From Verrucomicrobia bacterium 12-59-8 (lineage in GTDB: Bacteria; Verrucomicrobiota; Verrucomicrobiae; Verrucomicrobiales; Verrucomicrobiaceae), in contig NCCR01000199.1 in the NCBI GenBank assembly GCA_002279765.1, positions 1 through 17,437 on the forward strand: a stretch of 17,437 nt of DNA. The letters are read 5' to 3'. Below the pieces are notes generated by a model. That model worked only from the letters and a program-made list of their open reading frames with translations. It made no database searches and was not told the origin of the DNA. Shown piece by piece: positions 8,022 through 16,045 of the stretch. The translations under genes and the position numbers were made by a program. How positions within the stretch are numbered: position 1 is the first letter of the stretch; each line of letters opens with the position of its first letter.

Positions 8022-9169
8022 GGTTGCTGAGGTTGTGGGAGGCAGACGGCGGCCTCCACGCCGTCGGCCGTTTGGCCAAGGGTCATGGGGGCTGAGCTGC
8101 CGAACAGCAGCGAGAGCCGCTCCCGCGTGTGGGCGAGACCGATGCCGCCTTTGCCCTGCCAGTTTTCACCCAGGGTGCCGGAGTTTTGAACGTTGAGGCA
8201 GAGACCGGACTGGCCGAGGCTGGCCTCGTAGCGCAGAAAGCCGGGGCCAAGCCTCGTGGCCACGCCATGCTTGACGGCGTTCTCCACCAGGGTGACGAGC
8301 AGCAGCGGTGGAATGAGGGCTGATTCACAGCCGACGCCGACGTGCCGCTCCACCTTCAGCCGGTCGCCGTAGCGTGCGAGTTCGAGGTCCAGCAGGGCAT
8401 TGACCGCCAAGAGTTCATCGCGCAGGGGGATGAGCTTGCGGTCGCTGGAGGTCAGGGAGGCGCGGAGTACGAGGGAGAGCTGAGTCACGGCATCACGCGC
8501 GTGCTTTGGGTTTTCATCAATGAGTGCGCGGAGGGTGTTGAGGGAGTTGAAGAGGAAATGGGGATTGAGCTGCGTGGCGATGGTCTGAAGGCGGGCCTCC
8601 TTGATGGCGGCAACATGGCGCAGAGAGGTGACCTCAATCTGATGCAGCCGAGTGAAAGCCTGGCAGGCGTAGTACAAGGCGGCCCACATACCCAGCAGGA
8701 AGAGAGACACCGTGCCAGTGGCGACCAGTTCGATCAGCATCCCTCTGTCTGCGACCGCAGTGCCAAAGCCACGCGCGGCGAGGAGCCAGCGAAGGGCATT
8801 GATGAGCAGGGAGATTCCGGCTGCGAACCCCAGGCAGGAGAGCAGCACCACGGGAGCCAGCCGCCTGAGGGGCCGCAGGTCCCAGCGGTGCCTGAGGGAG
8901 ATAAGGTGCAGCCGGTGGGTGGCCAGAATACCGCACAGTATCAAGGCCACGTTTTGAATCCACATCACAGGCTGCAGAGCTGCAAAGGCCCTCCTGAGCG
9001 ATTCCGCTGTCGCCGGGGCGTCATCATCAAAGGCGATGGCGGGCGGCCCGGAGAGGATGGTGACGGTCACGGTCAGGGCAAAAAAAGACCAGAAGCCGGT
9101 CTGCATCAGGCGGTAGCCGCGCCCGGCAAAGGGCGGTGTGCTGCTGGCATTGAGTGAGGCCTCGTTCAT
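8018..9169 (-). CDS. LytS/YehU-type sensor histidine kinase
   Basis: With the start at 9169 the protein is 383 residues. Four hydrophobic segments (about 23-45, 68-88, 104-130 and 143-168) form the membrane sensor. A short helix with RHVAAIKEARLQTIATQLNP leads to the His_kinase (PF06580) motif NPHFLFNSLNTLRALI with phospho-acceptor His204. The HATPase part has VENAVKHGV (Asn at about 297) and a GKGGIGLAHTRERL glycine box near 340. The frame stays open upstream to 9460, but those 97 residues lack membrane or domain character and overlap the start of the divergent outer membrane gene, so I chose MNEASLNASS. It phosphorylates the LytTR regulator encoded next. The signal sensed is unknown; envelope stress or an efflux substrate is plausible from the neighbouring exporter genes. 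Confidence 0.93.
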   Translation of the reverse strand: MNEASLNASSTPPFAGRGYRLMQTGFWSFFALTVTVTILSGPPAIAFDDDAPATAESLRRAFAALQPVMWIQNVALILCGILATHRLHLISLRHRWDLRPLRRLAPVVLLSCLGFAAGISLLINALRWLLAARGFGTAVADRGMLIELVATGTVSLFLLGMWAALYYACQAFTRLHQIEVTSLRHVAAIKEARLQTIATQLNPHFLFNSLNTLRALIDENPKHARDAVTQLSLVLRASLTSSDRKLIPLRDELLAVNALLDLELARYGDRLKVERHVGVGCESALIPPLLLVTLVENAVKHGVATRLGPGFLRYEASLGQSGLCLNVQNSGTLGENWQGKGGIGLAHTRERLSLLFGSSAPMTLGQTADGVEAAVCLPQPQQP

Positions 9170-9365
9170 TTCCCAGCAAGTTTGTGCCGCCGACGGCGAA
9201 AAGCCAGCCTGCAATGACAAGGCAGCCTCTGGCGGTGACGAACGGTGTATAAAGCCCATGAACGGCGGCGTCCGTTCATCCGCGCACGGTGCCGCTCGTC
9301 CTGCTGATTCATCCGCTGGTCTGAATCGCGGTGCAGGTTGCGTGAATGCTGTGATTATTGGAGTC
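9170..9365. promoter_or_regulatory. Divergent control region between kinase pair and efflux operon
   Basis: This 196-base gap separates the two divergently transcribed operons and must hold both promoters. On the plus strand TATAAA at 9248-9253 is a good -10 candidate, although no strong -35 box lies 16-18 bases upstream of it. A second plus-strand possibility is GATTAT at 9354-9359, 6 bases before the chosen start at 9366. I could not assign the kinase promoter. A LytTR regulator would be expected to bind paired direct repeats here, but none is obvious by eye. Confidence 0.45.
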
Positions 9366-10763
9366 ATGACTTTCAGGACGAAGCCCCCCTTTTCCCGCAT
9401 GACGCGGCGCTGTGCGCTGGCCATTCTCGGCTGCCAAGCGCTGATAGGCTGCAGCTTCATCCCGAAGCTGGAGCGCCCGGCGGCCCCGGTGAGCGCACGC
9501 TACCCGAATGGTGGCACCACCCGCGCCGCAAGCAGCGAGCTGGAATGGCGGAGTGTGTTCAAGGATGATGCGCGGCTGGTGCGGCTGATCGAAATTGCGC
9601 TGGAAAACAACCGCGATCTGCGAGTGGCCATGCTGCGCGTGGAGGAGGCGCGGGCGCAGTACCGCATCGAGCGCGCACCGCTGCTGCCCACCGTGTCTGC
9701 GACGAGCGACCTGGCACAGAGCCACGTGGGTGGACTGACCACTGAGCAGTGGTCGCTGAAGCTGGGCACCACATCGTATGAGCTGGACTTGTTTGGCCGC
9801 ATCCGCAGCCTGAGCGCGAAGGCGCTGGAAACCTACCTGGCCAAAACGGAAACCCGCCGTGCCGCGCAGGTGACGCTCATCGGGGAGCTGGCCACGCAAT
9901 ACTACACGGTGAGGCGGTTTGATGAGCTGATCGCCAACACGAAGCAGACGCTGGCAGTGGTGGAGGAAAGCTACCGCCTGAACGAGAGCATTTTTAAAGC
10001 AGGCGGGCTGCTGGAGCTGGACCTGCGCCTGTCTGAGACGCAGGTACTCACGGCCAAGGCCAATATCATTTCCTACCAGCGTCAGCGTGCGCAGGCGGAG
10101 AACGGCCTGGTGCTCATGCTCGGACAGCCGCTGCCTGCTGGACTGCCGCAGGGCAGAGCGCTGGCGGATGCGCCGGTGAAGGCGGTGCCCCCTGGTGTGC
10201 CTTCGGAGCTGCTGCTGGGGCGGCCAGACATCCTCGCGGCGGAGCACACGCTGCGTGCGGCGAATGCGGACATCGGCGCGGCGCGTGCGGCCTTCTTCCC
10301 GACTGTGAAACTGACGGCGTCTGACGGCACCACGAGCGCGGAGCTGACGAGCCTGTTTGGCCAAGGGACGGCGATCTGGAGCTTTGCGCCGCAGATCAGC
10401 CTGCCCATTTTTGCTGGCGGCCGGAACAAGGCGAACCTCGACGCGACGAAAGTGCGTGCTCGCATCGAGGTGGCAAACTACGAAAAGTCCATCCAGAGCG
10501 CCTTCCGGGAAGTGGCTGATGCGCTGGTGGCGCAGCGTGCGGCACGGGAGCAGATCCTCACACTGAAGGCGCTGACCGCCGCCCAGCAGAGGCGCTATGA
10601 CCTGGCCGCCGCACGGGACCAGCGGGGCGTGGCAACCTACCTGAATGTGATGACGGCACAGCAGGATCTTTTTACCGCGCAGCAGAACCTCATTGGCTCA
10701 CGCTATGACGCGGTGGCCGCAGGCATCAAACTTTATCAAGCAGTCGGAGGAGGCTGGAAATGA
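9366..10763 (+). CDS. Outer membrane efflux lipoprotein, NodT/OprM (TolC) family
   Basis: From the ATG at 9366 the product is 465 residues, normal for the NodT family. A lipoprotein signal ends in LIGC (acylated Cys29; Cys18 if the ATG at 9399 is used). Two outer membrane efflux repeats follow. The first contains LIEIALENNRDLRVA, RAPLLPTVSA and SYELDLFGRI. The second contains GRPDILAAEHTLRAANADIG, FFPTVKLTAS and LPIFAGGRNKANLD. These are classic markers of the trimeric barrel and alpha-helical tunnel. It would form the outer membrane channel for the ABC pump encoded downstream. The open frame extends back to 9138, but that extension is antisense to the kinase start and has no signal sequence. 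GGAG lies only 2 bases before 9366, too close for an ideal ribosome site. The stop overlaps the adaptor start (ATGA at 10760-10763). Confidence 0.94.
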   Translation: MTFRTKPPFSRMTRRCALAILGCQALIGCSFIPKLERPAAPVSARYPNGGTTRAASSELEWRSVFKDDARLVRLIEIALENNRDLRVAMLRVEEARAQYRIERAPLLPTVSATSDLAQSHVGGLTTEQWSLKLGTTSYELDLFGRIRSLSAKALETYLAKTETRRAAQVTLIGELATQYYTVRRFDELIANTKQTLAVVEESYRLNESIFKAGGLLELDLRLSETQVLTAKANIISYQRQRAQAENGLVLMLGQPLPAGLPQGRALADAPVKAVPPGVPSELLLGRPDILAAEHTLRAANADIGAARAAFFPTVKLTASDGTTSAELTSLFGQGTAIWSFAPQISLPIFAGGRNKANLDATKVRARIEVANYEKSIQSAFREVADALVAQRAAREQILTLKALTAAQQRRYDLAAARDQRGVATYLNVMTAQQDLFTAQQNLIGSRYDAVAAGIKLYQAVGGGWK

Positions 10764-11887
10764 ACACACGCATCTTACTTTTATTGTCACTGATTTCCCT
10801 TTCAGCGTGCAAACCGCCGGGAGCAGGCGCGTCCCGCTTTGAAACCACCACCGTCAGGCCTGGAGATCTGCGAGCTGTGGTGATGGCCAGCGGCACGCTC
10901 GGCGCGGTGGTGAGCGTGGACGTAGGCTGCCAGGTGTCGGGTCGCGTCATGAAACTGTACGCGGACTTTAACTCCACGGTGAAGCGCGGGGACCTCATCG
11001 CAGAGCTGGATACCTCCATCTATGCCGCCAAGTTGAAGGCTGCCGAAGGCGAGCTGGTCGGTGCCAAGGCGAGCGCCGTGTGGAAGAAGCAGAACCTGGC
11101 CCGCAAGAAGGAGCTGCTCCCGCTGCGCGGAGTCATGGCGCTGGATGTGGAGCAGGCCACGGCGGAACTGGGGCAGGCGGAGGCCACCGTGACCATCAAG
11201 GAGGCGGCGCTCGACCAAGCCAAGACAGACCTGAGCTACTGCCGCATCTCCGCGCCGGTGGACGGCATCGTGGTTTCACGGAAGGTGGACGCAGGCCAGA
11301 CAGTCGTCGCGGCGATGAACACGCCGGTGCTCTTCACCCTCGCGCAAGACATTAAAAAAATGCGCATCAACGCCACGGTCTCCGAGGCCGACATCGGCCG
11401 CGTGAAGATGGGACAGAAGGTGGACTTCACGGTGGATGCCTTCCCGGATGATGTGTTCGACGGGCTGGTGGTGCAGGTGCGCATCTCCCCCACGACGAAG
11501 GAGAATGTGGTGACGTATGAGACGCTCATCGACGTGGAAAACCCGGAGCAGCGGCTGTTTCCCGGCATGACGGCGGATGTTTCCATCCTGACGGCTGAGA
11601 AAAGCGGCGTCCTGAAAGTGCCGAACACCGCGCTGCGCTTCACACCGCCGGAAGGCAGCAAGGTCAGCGGTGCGACAGACGCCAAGCTGCAGCGCAGGCA
11701 GCAGCTTGTCTATGTGCTGGAAGGCACGGACAAGGAGCCGACGCTGCGCGCCGTCATCGTCACGACGGGCATCACCGATAACAGCGAGACGGAAGTGATC
11801 GAGGGGCTGGAGGCCGGTGCGCGGGTGGTGACGGCCACGCTTGGCGGAGCCAAAGAAAGCGCGGAAGGGCCGCCACCCTCCATCTAG
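10760..11887 (+). CDS. MacA/HlyD-type periplasmic adaptor lipoprotein of an ABC efflux pump
   Basis: A 375-residue membrane fusion protein. The signal sequence ends in the lipobox LSAC (Cys17), so it is probably a lipoprotein. It has a split lipoyl/barrel-sandwich region (SVDVGCQVSGRVMKLYADFN near 53-72 and YCRISAPVDGIVVSRKVDAG near 160-180). Between them is an alpha-helical hairpin of about 60 residues rich in Ala, Lys and Glu. A beta-barrel domain (INATVSEADIGRVKMGQKVDF) and a C-terminal membrane-proximal domain follow. It bridges the inner membrane MacB-type transporter and the outer membrane channel. The start overlaps the previous stop as ATGA, with GGAGG at 10746-10750, so translation is coupled. 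The gene ends 2 bases before the ATPase gene. MacA is the closest functional analogue; the substrate is unknown. Confidence 0.94.
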   Translation: MNTRILLLLSLISLSACKPPGAGASRFETTTVRPGDLRAVVMASGTLGAVVSVDVGCQVSGRVMKLYADFNSTVKRGDLIAELDTSIYAAKLKAAEGELVGAKASAVWKKQNLARKKELLPLRGVMALDVEQATAELGQAEATVTIKEAALDQAKTDLSYCRISAPVDGIVVSRKVDAGQTVVAAMNTPVLFTLAQDIKKMRINATVSEADIGRVKMGQKVDFTVDAFPDDVFDGLVVQVRISPTTKENVVTYETLIDVENPEQRLFPGMTADVSILTAEKSGVLKVPNTALRFTPPEGSKVSGATDAKLQRRQQLVYVLEGTDKEPTLRAVIVTTGITDNSETEVIEGLEAGARVVTATLGGAKESAEGPPPSI

Positions 11888-11889
11888 CC

Positions 11890-12651
<762 letters not shown>

Positions 12652-12656
12652 CCGCC

Positions 12657-13901
12657 ATGCTGCATACGCTCACATCACCGCTGCTGCGTGCAGGCCTGAC
12701 GGCCATGATCGCCTTCCGCGCACTGCGGCGGAACAAGCTGCGCAGCACGCTGACCGCGCTGGGCATCATCATCGGCGTGGCGTCCGTGGTCGCCATCATG
12801 GCGGTGGGCCGGGGTACGCAGCGGCGCATCCAGGACCAGGTGTCCTCGCTCGGGTCAAACCTGCTCATCGTGTTCTCCAAAAGCCGGCGGACGAATGCAG
12901 CCGCCGCAGGCAGCGCGGAATCCAGCAACCTGACGCTGGAGGACGTGGAGTCCATCCGCCGTGAAGTGCGCAGCGTCAAGGCCGCGAGCCCGGAGGTGAC
13001 GCTGACAGCGCAGGCTGTCGCCGCCGGGCGGAACTGGAGCACGACCATCGCCGGAGAGTCGCCAGGCTACCTGCACATCCGTGACTGGCCACTGGCACGC
13101 GGCAGCATGTTTACAGAAAGGGAGGTGCGCAGTGCGGCGCGCGTGGCGGTCATAGGATCGCGCACGGCACGGGAGCTCTTTGGCCCGCTGAACCCCGTGG
13201 GGCAGACGGTGCGAATCAAGAACATGCCCTTCACCATCATCGGCGAACTTGAAAGCAAAGGCGCGGGCATGGGCGGTGCCAACCAGGACGACCGCATCGT
13301 GATTCCCTACACCACAGCCATGCGCCGTCTTACCGGCGACAAGTATCCGCGCCTGGTCACGCTGCAGATCAGCAGTGACGGGCTCATGAGCGCCGCGCAG
13401 GAGCAGGTCACCGCGCTGCTGCGCCAGCGCCACCGCCTGGCCGACGGACGCAAGAACGACTTCGACATCGTGAACCAGAAGGAGATCGCGGACACCGTGA
13501 ACAGCATCACCACCATGCTGACGTACCTGCTGGGCGGGATCGCGGGGCTGTCACTGCTCGTCGGCGGCATCGGCATCATGAACATCATGCTCGTCAGCGT
13601 CACGGAGCGCACGCGGGAGATCGGCACGCGTATCGCTGTCGGGGCGCAGCCGGCGGACATTTTGCTGCAGTTTCTCATCGAGTCCATCACGCTGAGCCTG
13701 CTCGGTGGGGCCATTGGCGTGGCGCTCGGCTACGGAATCAGTGCCGCCGCGAGCATGATCCCGAACTTCCACCCGTCTGTCTCCATCGGCAGTGTGGTCG
13801 TGGCCTTCGGCATCAGCTTCATCGTGGGGGTGTTCTTTGGGTTCTACCCCGCCCGCAAGGCCGCCAACATGAACCCTATAGCAGCGTTGCGGTTTGAGTG
13901 A
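12657..13901 (+). CDS. MacB-type ABC permease (MacB_PCD + FtsX domains)
   Basis: A 414-residue protein with the four-helix MacB topology. The first helix is at about 32-52 (TLTALGIIIGVASVVAIMAV). A large periplasmic domain (about 54-285) contains SSLGSNLLIVFS and VAVIGSRTARELFG. Three C-terminal helices lie at about 289-315, 341-366 and 377-397 and include the FtsX motif SVTERTREIGTRIAVGA. The end PARKAANMNPIAALRFE is typical of the family. With the ATPase it forms the inner membrane motor of the tripartite exporter; likely cargoes in the family are macrolides, peptides, siderophores or lipoproteins, but nothing here fixes the substrate. A second in-frame ATG at 12705 would drop 16 residues and is a possible start. 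The stop is followed within 10 bases by an orphan DUF1553 tail. Confidence 0.95.
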   Translation: MLHTLTSPLLRAGLTAMIAFRALRRNKLRSTLTALGIIIGVASVVAIMAVGRGTQRRIQDQVSSLGSNLLIVFSKSRRTNAAAAGSAESSNLTLEDVESIRREVRSVKAASPEVTLTAQAVAAGRNWSTTIAGESPGYLHIRDWPLARGSMFTEREVRSAARVAVIGSRTARELFGPLNPVGQTVRIKNMPFTIIGELESKGAGMGGANQDDRIVIPYTTAMRRLTGDKYPRLVTLQISSDGLMSAAQEQVTALLRQRHRLADGRKNDFDIVNQKEIADTVNSITTMLTYLLGGIAGLSLLVGGIGIMNIMLVSVTERTREIGTRIAVGAQPADILLQFLIESITLSLLGGAIGVALGYGISAAASMIPNFHPSVSIGSVVVAFGISFIVGVFFGFYPARKAANMNPIAALRFE

Positions 13902-13932
13902 GGTTGGAATGCCGGATGCGGGTTCAGGGCGG

Positions 13933-13983
13933 GACGTTCTCTGGCCCCTGCTCAACGCGCCGGAGTGGGAGTTTAGTCCTTGA
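13933..13983 (+). pseudogene. Orphan C-terminal tail of a DUF1553 gene
   Basis: Read in frame, these 51 bases encode DVLWPLLNAPEWEFSP and a TGA stop, identical in 15 of 16 residues to the repaired end of the DUF1553 gene (6464-6514). An ATG at 13909 would make a 24-codon ORF, but its first residues show no homology. The 5' part of the tail differs from the other copy mainly at synonymous positions, as expected for a diverged coding paralogue. The last 35 bases are nearly identical. This is a remnant of a DUF1553 gene or of the 3' end duplicated by an insertion. It lies where a DUF1553 gene would be expected, upstream of a DUF1501 gene. Confidence 0.8.
13949..13983 (+). repeat. 35-bp direct repeat, copy 2
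   Basis: The bases match 6480-6514 at 34 of 35 positions and in the same orientation. The copies are about 7.5 kb apart and bracket the hypothetical gene, the two-component pair and the efflux operon. Confidence 0.85.
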
Positions 13984-14008
13984 GACGATACATTAAGGGG
14001 AATAGAAT
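13980..14008 (+). promoter_or_regulatory. Strong candidate sigma-70 promoter overlapping the DUF1553 tail stop
   Basis: TTGAGA (13980-13985) and TAGAAT (14003-14008) are exactly 17 bases apart. The -10 box ends 6 bases before the ATG at 14015, so the mRNA would be leaderless. TTGA is supplied by the last Pro codon base and the TGA stop of the DUF1553 tail, as at 6511-6514. This is the best promoter match seen in the window. Confidence 0.55.
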
Positions 14009-14014
14009 CTGCCC

Positions 14015-14102
14015 ATGATGAACGCGACTCTCGACAGTGTCTTCGCCGCCGCCATGTCGCTGGATGCCGATTGCGCGCTGAGTTTGGTCTGCCGTCCGCA
14101 GG
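14015..14102 (+). pseudogene. Truncated antitoxin-like remnant (addiction module, PF09720-like N-terminus)
   Basis: From the ATG at 14015 the first 25 codons read MMNATLDSVFAAAMSLDADC then ALSLV. This resembles the N-terminus of the roughly 70-residue addiction module antitoxins that precede ParE/RelE toxins. The similarity then stops, and the frame continues to 14329 only as an out-of-frame reading of the toxin gene. A different frame ends GLPSAG with a TGA at 14104-14106 that overlaps the toxin ATG, the usual antitoxin-toxin junction. An internal deletion of roughly 40 codons that also shifted the frame would explain both. The family call rests on a short stretch and is tentative. Confidence 0.45.
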
Positions 14103-14435
14103 ATGAAATTGGTTTTTCAAAGGGAGGCTCTCGAAGAATACCGGGACGCAGCCGCCCATATCGCCGAATCATCTGCGCAAAACAGCCAGCTCTTCATTCA
14201 GCGAGTCGAAGCAGCTATTGCATACGTTCTTCAGCATCCCGATTCGAATATCCGTGGCCGCCATGGCACACTGAGAAGAAAGGTCCACCGCCAGTCGCAC
14301 TGGCTGGTTTATCGACGTCTGCCGTCTGATCCCGAAACCATTGAAATCATTGCCATCGCGCATGAACGCCGTGGCGAGGAATACTGGGAGGCGCGTTTCC
14401 GTCCTATGGAGCCGCCCGCCACCCCACTAAAGTGA
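14103..14435 (+). CDS. ParE/RelE-like toxin of a type II toxin-antitoxin system
   Basis: A 110-residue basic protein with the ParE/RelE plan. An N-terminal beta strand and helix ([20 protein letters not shown]) is followed by a second helix ([19 protein letters not shown]), then strands with [16 protein letters not shown] and the hallmark end [20 protein letters not shown]. Members either poison DNA gyrase (ParE) or cleave mRNA on the ribosome (RelE); HxRR followed by YW is more common in the ParE-like branch, but the choice is uncertain. The gene upstream looks like a broken antitoxin, so this may be an orphan or attenuated toxin. The last codons (PATPLK) and the stop lie inside the hairpin at 14420-14439, so the natural C-terminus may have been replaced by repeat sequence. 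No Shine-Dalgarno sequence is evident. Confidence 0.8.
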   Translation: MKLVFQREALEEYRDAAAHIAESSAQNSQLFIQRVEAAIAYVLQHPDSNIRGRHGTLRRKVHRQSHWLVYRRLPSDPETIEIIAIAHERRGEEYWEARFRPMEPPATPLK

Positions 14436-14439
14436 GGTG
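14420..14439 (+). repeat. Hairpin upstream of the second DUF1501 gene
   Basis: CACCCCAC (14420-14427) pairs with GTGAGGTG (14432-14439) apart from one mismatch, around a TAAA loop. The core and the bases after it (GTGC, then an AATG..TGAAA stretch) resemble the hairpin at 2841-2858. Its end is 48 bases from the start codon at 14488, versus 45 for the other copy. It overlaps the toxin stop. Confidence 0.5.
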
Positions 14440-14448
14440 CGGCAGAAT

Positions 14449-14479
14449 GTGAAAACTGGCTTTATTCGGCGTTTATACA
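14449..14479 (+). promoter_or_regulatory. Candidate promoter of the second DUF1501 gene
   Basis: GTGAAA at 14449-14454 with TTTATA at 14472-14477 (17-base spacer), or the overlapping TATACA at 14474-14479, gives a sigma-70-like arrangement. The -10 box lies 8-10 bases before the ATG at 14488, again implying a very short or absent leader. GCGTTTATA here parallels GCGTTGATA before the gene at 2904. Confidence 0.35.
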
Positions 14480-14487
14480 GCAAGACC

Positions 14488-15753
14488 ATGAAACGCCGCT
14501 CCTTTCTCACCTCCGCCGCTGCCTTTGGCGCGGCACCGTTGTTTGCGAACAACACCCCCGTCCACATGCCGAAGGGCAAGGCGGAGCATTGCATCTTCAT
14601 CTGGCTGGGCGGCGGGATGGCTCAAATTGACACATTTGATCCGAAGAAGCTCGGCAACAACACGGACAAAACCAAGGTGGCGGGTTCGCTGTACAAGGCG
14701 ATCGACACGACGGTGCCCGGTGTGCAACTGACGGAGCATCTGAGCCAGACGGCGAAGGTCATGGAGCATGTGACGGTGATGCGCACGGTGAATCATCACG
14801 TGATCGACGAGCACGCCTTTGCCACGAACATTGTGCACACGGGACGCATGATCTCGGGGAACGTGGTGTATCCGAGCATCGGCTCCATCATCTCGCATGA
14901 GCGTGGTGCGGTGGGTGGCGAGGTGCCTCCTTATATCCTCATTGGTTATCCGAATGTGAGCCGTGGTCCGGGATTCCTGGGTGCGAAGGCGGGCTATGTT
15001 TATCTTACTGACACGAACACGGGGCCTGCGGGCTTTACGCGTCCGGATTTTGTGGATGAAAAACGTGCGCTGACGCGTGAGCAACTGCTTGCCCCGCTGA
15101 TGGCGCGTGCGCCGAGAGAATCTGTGATCGCCGACTACAAGACGGCGCAGGAGCAGGCGCTCAGTTTGTCCGGCCCGCAGTTCATGCGGCATTTCAATCT
15201 CAAGGAAGAACCTGCCACGCTGCGCAATGCGTATGGTGGTGAGTTCGGCCAGCGCTGCCTGCTTTCGCGTCGGCTTGTACAGGCGGGGGTGCGGTTCATC
15301 GAGGTCTCACACAACCTCAACTTCATGAACGGCACGGGCTGGGACATTCACAACGAAGGCTACAAAAACCAGCACCTGCTCATTCAGGAACTGGACACCG
15401 CGCTGGCGGCGCTGATCCGCGATCTGAAGGATAAGAAGCTGCTGGATAAGACGCTCATCGTCGTGGGCACGGAGTTTGGCCGCCCACCGGAGTTTGATGG
15501 ACGCGGCGGACGCGGGCATCAGGGCACCACGTTCTCGATGGTGCTCGCGGGTGGCGGACTGAACCACTGCGGCGCGTATGGCGTCAGCGATGAGCTGGCG
15601 AAGAAGCCTGTGGAGAATCCGGTGCCGCTGGTGGATTTCCACGCGACGATTCACGCCGCGATGGGCATTGATCCGAGCAAGGAACTGATGGACGGCACGC
15701 GTCCGGTTCCGATCACGGATGGTGGGAAGCCGGTGGCGGCGTTGTTTGGGTGA
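14488..15753 (+). CDS. DUF1501 family protein with Tat signal (PSD1-operon type)
   Basis: The 421-residue protein starts [20 protein letters not shown], a compact twin-arginine signal (Arg3, Arg4), so I prefer 14488 over the upstream ATG at 14437. Landmarks are [20 protein letters not shown] at about 34-53, a [11 protein letters not shown] segment, [35 protein letters not shown] and GTEFGRPP at 327-334 followed by GRGGRGHQG. The His/Asp pattern recalls the alkaline phosphatase-like fold, but activity is unproven. This subtype normally sits directly after a DUF1549/DUF1553 gene. Here only a DUF1553 tail remains upstream, separated by toxin-antitoxin remnants. Its likely partner is the gene at 2904-6514. 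A DUF1080 gene follows after a repeat-rich gap. The protein is distinct in length and motifs from the DUF1501 protein at 1380. Confidence 0.93.
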   Translation: MKRRSFLTSAAAFGAAPLFANNTPVHMPKGKAEHCIFIWLGGGMAQIDTFDPKKLGNNTDKTKVAGSLYKAIDTTVPGVQLTEHLSQTAKVMEHVTVMRTVNHHVIDEHAFATNIVHTGRMISGNVVYPSIGSIISHERGAVGGEVPPYILIGYPNVSRGPGFLGAKAGYVYLTDTNTGPAGFTRPDFVDEKRALTREQLLAPLMARAPRESVIADYKTAQEQALSLSGPQFMRHFNLKEEPATLRNAYGGEFGQRCLLSRRLVQAGVRFIEVSHNLNFMNGTGWDIHNEGYKNQHLLIQELDTALAALIRDLKDKKLLDKTLIVVGTEFGRPPEFDGRGGRGHQGTTFSMVLAGGGLNHCGAYGVSDELAKKPVENPVPLVDFHATIHAAMGIDPSKELMDGTRPVPITDGGKPVAALFG

Positions 15754-15759
15754 GGCGAA

Positions 15760-15817
15760 AACGCGTCAAAGGGTGATGGTTGATCGGGGTCGTGCTTGTT
15801 TTTGATTATGACGCGTT
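15760..15817 (+). repeat. Long-loop inverted repeat after the DUF1501 gene
   Basis: AACGCGTCA (15760-15768) and TGACGCGTT (15809-15817) are perfect 9-base inverted copies separated by 40 bases. The intervening bases show no coding sense. No T-run follows the second arm closely enough for a standard terminator. It could be the border of a small dispersed repeat. Confidence 0.5.
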
Positions 15818-15845
15818 GTTTCAAGTTTAAGGTTTCAAGTTTCAA
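15818..15845 (+). repeat. Short tandem repeat of a GTTTCAAGTTT unit
   Basis: GTTTCAAGTTT occurs at 15818-15828 and again at 15832-15842, a 14-base period, with a further TTCAA. This is low-complexity intergenic repeat sequence with no coding evidence. Confidence 0.6.
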
Positions 15846-15904
15846 TTTCGCTTGAGTTAGCGAGTGCGGTTCTGCAATTCCGGTTTTGGTTGGTCTTTTC
15901 AGAA

Positions 15905-15918
15905 CGGGCTAAAGCCCG
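15905..15918 (+). repeat. Perfect palindrome CGGGCTAAAGCCCG
   Basis: CGGGCT (15905-15910) and AGCCCG (15913-15918) pair perfectly around AA. It is flanked by GAA and AACTAC. Together these look like a REP-type intergenic element, which I believe recurs in related genomes, but only one copy lies in this window. Confidence 0.5.
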
Positions 15919-16045
15919 AACTACGTACTCAGAACCGGACCGCCGAAGGCAGGACTGCGGAACAGTGCTGGGTTTGCGGGGGCGTCTTGACGTCATGGCA
16001 CTTTGAATGCGAAGGCTTGGCCTCCGGCTGCGTATGGTTCTGCTC

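Noticed and set aside
7275..8030. 251-residue plus-strand open frame
   Set aside because: It is the complement of the response regulator gene, which has unambiguous receiver and LytTR domains.
8342..9157. 271-residue plus-strand open frame
   Set aside because: It lies opposite the histidine kinase, is Gly/Glu/Gln-rich as expected of an antisense GC-rich frame, and has no domain.
9138..9365. N-terminal extension of the outer membrane lipoprotein to 9138
   Set aside because: The extension is antisense to the kinase start and would bury the lipoprotein signal inside the protein.
9170..9460. N-terminal extension of the histidine kinase to a start at 9460
   Set aside because: It would cross the promoter region and the start of the divergent efflux gene, and the residues show no sensor or membrane features.
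15987..16008. TTGACG as a -35 box for the DUF1080 gene
   Set aside because: No acceptable -10 box lies 16-18 bases downstream; the nearest TTTGAAT is only 9 bases away.
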